Origin: Megascapheus bottae
Taxonomy: Eukaryota > Chordata > Mammalia > Rodentia > Geomyidae
Length of the DNA: 64,000 nt
Assembly (NCBI GenBank): GCA_024803745.1
Contig: JANJXV010000013.1
Span: 30,918,001 to 30,982,000, forward strand
Direction: 5' to 3'
Shown here: positions 58,850 through 64,000 of the stretch, piece by piece
How positions within the stretch are numbered: the stretch's first letter is position 1
Layout of the letters: each line of letters starts with the position of its first letter
The notes under the pieces: model-generated
What the model saw: the letters and a program-made list of their open reading frames with translations, nothing else
Databases searched by the model: none
What the model was told of the DNA's origin: nothing
Made by a program: the position numbers and the translations under genes

Positions 58850-60260
58850 GAAATCATGACAGAGTTCACTGCAGAGTTGAGACTGCCTTTTCTCCCTGTA
58901 GTGTTAGCTCTTTTATTTCTCTTCGAGTCCTTTGGACAAAAAAGAACAAGCTGTACACTGTGTGTCTTCTTGAGAAGGGTGGTACCCGTGAGAGGAAGTC
59001 ACAGGGCTGGTGATCAGTTTCCTAGAGTTGCTTGACACCTGAAGACTGGCTTTTAACATAATGGTGACCTTGTTAAGCACTGGATCTTGGGATCTCTCCA
59101 ACAAGCCCTCTGTCTTCACTGGGCACTCCCCTTGTAAATGCCTAGCAGCCGAGTTCTGGTCCCTGGCATGTTTCCCACCCTGGCCTTTCCCTTTGTCTCC
59201 CCGAAAGGCTGTGTGTTGTGAGTCCAATCACAGAGCAAGCAAGTGACTTGGAGGTGCCTCAGCTCTAGAAACTGTTTAATCCAATCAAAACTGGAAGAAA
59301 AAAAAAGGCATGGGTGTAAGAGAAACCAATCCCAGCCATTCCACAACTGATCAGTTCTCTTCAAAGAGGTTTGTGTTGTAACCATCCAGGAACAATCAGA
59401 TGTCACCACATCTCTGCTCAGGTGAAAGCTGAGAAGCTCCTCCTTGTATGCCTTAATGTTTCTTCTCCAAGTGAGTTTTGCAATCAAAGAGCTGTCTCAG
59501 TGAACAGTGGGAAAGAAGTGGAAGAGCTTGTTCACTTACTCTTGCTTCTGCTGCTGGCCCAGGGGCAGAAGACAGGACAGGTATGAAATGTTCTCCTTCT
59601 AAACAGGGCCAATGGCCTATTTGCAGTGAGTAGAGGGATTTATGGTTTTAGTGTAGGGAAAAGTACTTTCTCTTGACAACTGCTTCACCTCCAAGTGGAA
59701 AAAGAAAATCGTTTTACTTTCTTTCTTTTCCTTTTTCTTTTTTTTAACCTCCAAGCTCCTTTCAGAAATTGCTGCACCTTCAGATTGAGGTATCCTTCCT
59801 CATTTGCAAACTCCTCTGTGTCTGGGGGCAGGGCCAGGACAGAATTGCCAGGAGCATGAAAACTTCTATGGAAAAGTTCTCATAGCAAGTTGGGTGTTAA
59901 GGGCAGATCAGTCCTGGAATGTGACAGGCACCAGGAGGCTCCTTCTTCCACCAGACCTCTAGGGTCTTTTCTTTACTGGGTAAGTTTTGTGTGGTTTCCT
60001 GGTGGAAGCATAGCTGAGAATAGATGTGATTGAGTTCACCTTTCTCTGTGGGTTCAGGTCTGTGAGTTGGGGGTGGGGCAGGGAGCACATCCACTTGGAA
60101 CTCCAGCCACATGTCGCCCACAGCCTGGGGCTGCTATGGGGAGACTCCACCAGGCATCTGGAAGAGACTTGATTTCGGAATGTAGTGGATCTGATTGCTT
60201 TTTGGCAGCTTCCCTTTTCCAATTACGTTTGGCTTAGTCTGGTTGTCAAATTACTCTGCA
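58850..60260. promoter_or_regulatory. GC-richer unique island, possible noncoding exon or promoter
   Basis: About 1.4 kb that is clearly less AT-rich than its surroundings and free of recognisable repeats. Two good splice-donor contexts on the plus strand end candidate exons: GACAGGACAG|GTATGA at 59580/59581 and TTTACTGG|GTAAGT at 59979/59980. No protein frame resembles a known family. FIBIN's downstream neighbour in other mammals is, as I recall, BBOX1 in the same orientation, so a 5' noncoding exon of that gene or a regulatory element is conceivable. This is inference only. Confidence 0.25.
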
Positions 60261-62350
60261 GTCCCTAAGCGGATCCAGAAAACATATTGAAGAGACAGAG
60301 AGAACACTGTCTAAAATGCAAACTGGGTAGGAGAAGAGTGTTCTGGCAAGACTTTTTTTTTTTTAATGTTGCCTGAATAATGCACAACCCAGCTCAAAGA
60401 AAGGCGACTGCCTCTTATTCCTTGGCCCATTGGTCAACCTTGAAAGCCAAGTACAACATGTATCTTTAAAATTCAGGTCAATTAAAACTGTTGTTCACAC
60501 TTTAATGTTACTTTCCTTACAAAGCTGCATTTTCTTTTTATTCATTGGATTATGAACTTCATTATTTGTCATAATAATATATACTCTGGATCAAAAAGTT
60601 TAGAAAATGCCTAGTAACTTTCCTGATATCAGTTTGAGTTCCTGTTTTAAGTTGGTAATTCCTCCAGAGCAAGACTAGCATTTACTTTTTTAAAATGTAT
60701 AAGGAGAGTCGAAATCTGATACTTTAAATCAGATACTAGGCAAGATGGTGAAATGATGTCAAGAGATGATATGGTTTTGCTAGTAGTGATTCTGTAGAGT
60801 GAATTATTTACATGAGAAAAACAATTATGTACTCCAGCCAAGTATAAAATGAAAAAAGGCTTCAAAGTAAGACAGTTAGAATATGTATATTCAATGCTAT
60901 TTAAATTTAGACACCATAAATACAGTCTGATAAACTTCTACCTTTCCAAGTGGATATCTTATTTGAGTTTTATGGTTTAAAGATTAGTTCAGGCTGAAAG
61001 AATAGTAATATTCTTTGCAAAGCCTTTTTTATTGTAGCAGAGTTACAGTAGGAAGAACTAGAAAAAGAGAACCATTTCCTGTTCTCAATGCAAGAAATAG
61101 GAGTCAAAGATACCGGATATTAATATTTGGGGGCCTGTGTGGCTTAATATCTGGAAAGTTAGTTCGTCTTTCCTTCTACTTCTGGAGCTGAAATGTCAGA
61201 GGGTGAAGTTAACTAATAACTAAAGATCTTGAGTTTGAGCTCTCATTTTAATAGCACCATTTTGATATGTTAATTATTTCCTGGAAAATTATTCAACCAT
61301 GATTTTCCCATCATGTAGAGTAAATGAAAATTCTTATTTCCTTTGTTGTCAAGTCAAGCTCAAGGTCAAGCTGACCTATGAGACTCGAGTGATAGTGCTA
61401 AACTTCAGGGAGTTTTCTAGTATATTCACTGAGGTTGCTGTAGAGAAAACATCAACCGAGTATCCAAGACCATAATAACGGCTTTATAAATCCTTTTATG
61501 CTCCTGTCTGTCACACACATACACAGACACACACACACTCAAACACAATTACGATAGTGTTCATTTTAATCATTTTTGATCCTACTAATAGCATGTGGTT
61601 GCCAAACATGTGACTTGTAGCAAGACTGAAAATTTACTTTGTGCAAGAAAAGATGAAATAGATTTGAAGGGGTTGTTATATTCTTATTCTTTCATAATGA
61701 AAAATGCCAAAGGAATGACAGTCTTTTACTCTGGTGAGTTAATAATCTAGGAGATGAATCTGCTTTCTCACACAAACACTGTTATACCCCAATTTTAATT
61801 TTGTTCAGACTAACCATGAACTTCCTGCACCAATTTCTTATAAGTCACTTCCAAAGCCTATGACTTAAATTGGCTCCAAATAATATTTGAGAAATTTGTC
61901 ATATAATTTATTAGAGCTAGAAAATTTTCCCTTGATGTGCATTTCACTGGGTTGGTAAACCTAGATTTGAGGCAAACTTGCTCACTAACACACAGAGAAG
62001 ATTTTTAGAAATCATACTCAGCATCCCTGAGCTGTATTTTGGGGTTCCCCCAACCCAACTATCTGGTAAAAGTACCGAAACCACTAATAACATAGGTTGC
62101 TTCTTTCTGGCTCTAAGAATTCTGTTACTTTATTTCCAAGAATAATGTACAAAATAATTTTCAGAGCTACTTTCTTAATTTTCCAAACAAGACTGGAAAA
62201 GTTGGATGACAAATAAAGAATAAAAAAAGACAAAACCCACAACCATCCCTCAAATAGGATAATCTCTAACATAATTAAGTTGTGCTAAGCAAAAGTCCCA
62301 GATAAAACATATAACCCTGAATAAGAAATTTATGGCTAGTTGTAGGGAAG

Positions 62351-62352
<2 letters not shown>
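60261..62352. other. Noncoding DNA, imperfect CA run at 61509-61552
   Basis: No gene or transposon recognised. Mostly unique AT-rich sequence. Confidence 0.45.

Positions 62353-62404
<52 letters not shown>
62353..62404 (+). repeat. (AC)n microsatellite
   Basis: About 26 AC units. Confidence 0.97.
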
Positions 62405-62406
<2 letters not shown>

Positions 62407-63569
62407 CTGGTATAACTTTCAAAGATAACCATCCAATCAGATAGGAAGATGCCAAACTCTAATCTGTTTTATATGACAGGCAAAACTACTCCTCCTCACC
62501 AAAATTATCATTTGGTTTCACACACTAAATAATAATGGTAATAAGAAGCAAAATTAAGTATAAAATATTTATGTATTTGTTCCTTAGCTTATAAAAGAAA
62601 TTTCAATGACAAAAAATGCATATATATATATATCCATTATTTTCCTACTTTTTTCTTTTCCACAGGGGGAACAAAAAATATCACAATAACTAGCCAACTT
62701 ACAAAATTATCATGATCTTCTCACTAGACTAAACCCTAAATTAAAAACAACTCACAACTAGTTATGTGCAGGCCTATGAGTTTTCAGAAGCAAGTTGCTT
62801 TTAAACATTGATGACCCTTAATTTTTTTTCTTTTTGTATTTTCATCACATCTGCTCCACTAAAGTTCAAATAATCCAAGAAAACTTATAATAGAAAATGA
62901 TTTCCCTATTTCTTCACATTTTTGTTTGGAATACCATTCATATTTGTCATAAAATTCAAAGAAAGATTCTGAAGGCTAGAAATGAGCTGTCAAGTTCCAG
63001 CACAGATATCCAAATAATTCAACATCAGCAACACCCTTAGTCTTTCCCATTCTACCCCACACTTGCCTGCAGCAGCCTCTGATCATCATCATCCTGACTT
63101 CTCCAGCTCTTGTCATGTTACTGTCTTTATTTTTTGGCCTGGTTGGGGGAGGGGGAAAGGCAATTCTTAGGTATCCTAGTGACAGCAAATGTGTGTTTCC
63201 CTCTCAAGCTGAAATGCCTTAGTTACAAGAAAATTAAAAGAGAGATGGAAAAATATCTCTGAGCAGTCTGGAATAGGCTAGAGTGTGATTTGTGTTTGTT
63301 GGTACAGATGTCTATGTACCTGAGTGATCAGATCTTTGCAGCACCACCTTCATCGTGGTGGGAAATACAAACCTCGATGGTGGTTCGCTTAAGTACTGAT
63401 GTTTCATATTTCATGATTCATAGAAATCCCTTCAACTCAAAAAGGTCAAACCTAGTAATTACTATAGAAATGCAAACCAATTGGATATAAACTATATGTC
63501 AATGAACAGGGAACCTTGATGATTAAAAAAAAAAAGTGAATTGCGTAAAGAAAGAAATCAGTGAACATA
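62405..63569. other. Noncoding DNA
   Basis: No gene. The part 63290-63490 has an ATG-started 66-codon frame with no resemblance to a known family; 63430-63500 ('tcaactcaaaaaggtcaaacctagtaattactatagaaatgcaaacc') may be an L1 ORF2 scrap. Confidence 0.4.
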
Positions 63570-64000
63570 AACTTTTAATTCTATGGTTATTGCTTTATTA
63601 TTAACTTACTATTTAATTATTAATTTAGTTGTTTTAGTATTAATTCTATAGTTACTTCTATAGTTACTATAGTAATAGTGTTAATTATTACTAATATTAT
63701 CAATTCTACTATTATTTATAATACTATCATAATACTATATATTATATAAATAATATAATATTATATAAACAGCACCATTATAAGTAATAGTGGAATTATA
63801 ACTAATAGCTATAATTACACATATTAATATATAATTTTATTTGTTATGTGATATAATACAACGCAACAGTATAATTATTACTCATAATTATAATTAATAC
63901 TATTAGTAATTCTAGTATTAATTCTAGTATTATTAATTTATTATTGTTGGAAATACTATCATGACATTTAATACTGTTAACACTGCTATTCTTTAATTTC
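63570..64000. repeat. AT-rich (TAT/TTA)n low-complexity tract, runs off the window
   Basis: Over 400 bp of interleaved ATT, TAT and ATAAT units with only occasional C or G. A decayed trinucleotide array that continues past the right edge. Confidence 0.85.

Overview
This window is mammalian nuclear DNA: AT-rich and intron/intergenic-like, with no operons and dense retrotransposon remnants (L1, tRNA- and 7SL-derived SINEs, MaLR LTRs, MIR, L2) and many dinucleotide microsatellites. The most abundant young repeat is a two-part SINE of about 190 bp. Its left half is ID-like and tRNA-derived, and its right half is a second module with its own A- and B-box-like motifs. That architecture fits what I remember of the two-monomer SINE described from geomyoid rodents (kangaroo rats, pocket mice, pocket gophers). 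A rodent is therefore likely and Geomyoidea is my best guess. A 1.1 kb degenerate TTAGGG array is compatible with that group, because a TTAGGG-type satellite is known from kangaroo rats. The species assignment is inference.

I can support only one protein-coding gene: FIBIN (fin bud initiation factor homolog), a single-exon gene on the + strand with CDS 28531-29169 (212 aa). Its probable promoter and 5' UTR lie within about 27.8-28.5 kb and contain a 73 bp (GA)n tract and a possible 27-codon upstream ORF. Its 3' UTR is about 950 bp and ends near a canonical AATAAA at 30096-30101. The gene stands alone. I see no exon of its expected mammalian neighbours (SLC5A12 or ANO3 on one side, BBOX1 on the other), so the flanks look like intergenic DNA.

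Layout: 0-10 kb is unique noncoding DNA with a few SINEs and MIRs. From 11 to 13 kb there is an old antisense L1 3' end followed by the interstitial telomere-like array. From 15.4 to 22.4 kb is a dense block of nested SINEs and stacked L1 3' ends, including two L1s lying head to head. From 23.6 to 25.7 kb there are old LTR and interspersed repeats, and 25.7-30.4 kb holds the FIBIN neighbourhood, nearly free of repeats. From 30.4 to 58.2 kb there are dispersed SINEs, L1s, MaLR LTRs and long microsatellites, with several exact target-site duplications (TSDs). From 58.2 to 63.5 kb is largely unique sequence with a GC-richer island at 58.9-60.3 kb that might hold a noncoding exon or promoter. The window ends in AT-rich low-complexity sequence.

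I found no novel multi-gene system. The items most worth a second look are the telomere-like array, the modular SINE family (three architectures sharing one right-hand module), a SINE copy with a 48 bp unique 3' tail inside its target-site duplication, the (GA)n tract in the FIBIN 5' region, and two inverted L1 arrangements.
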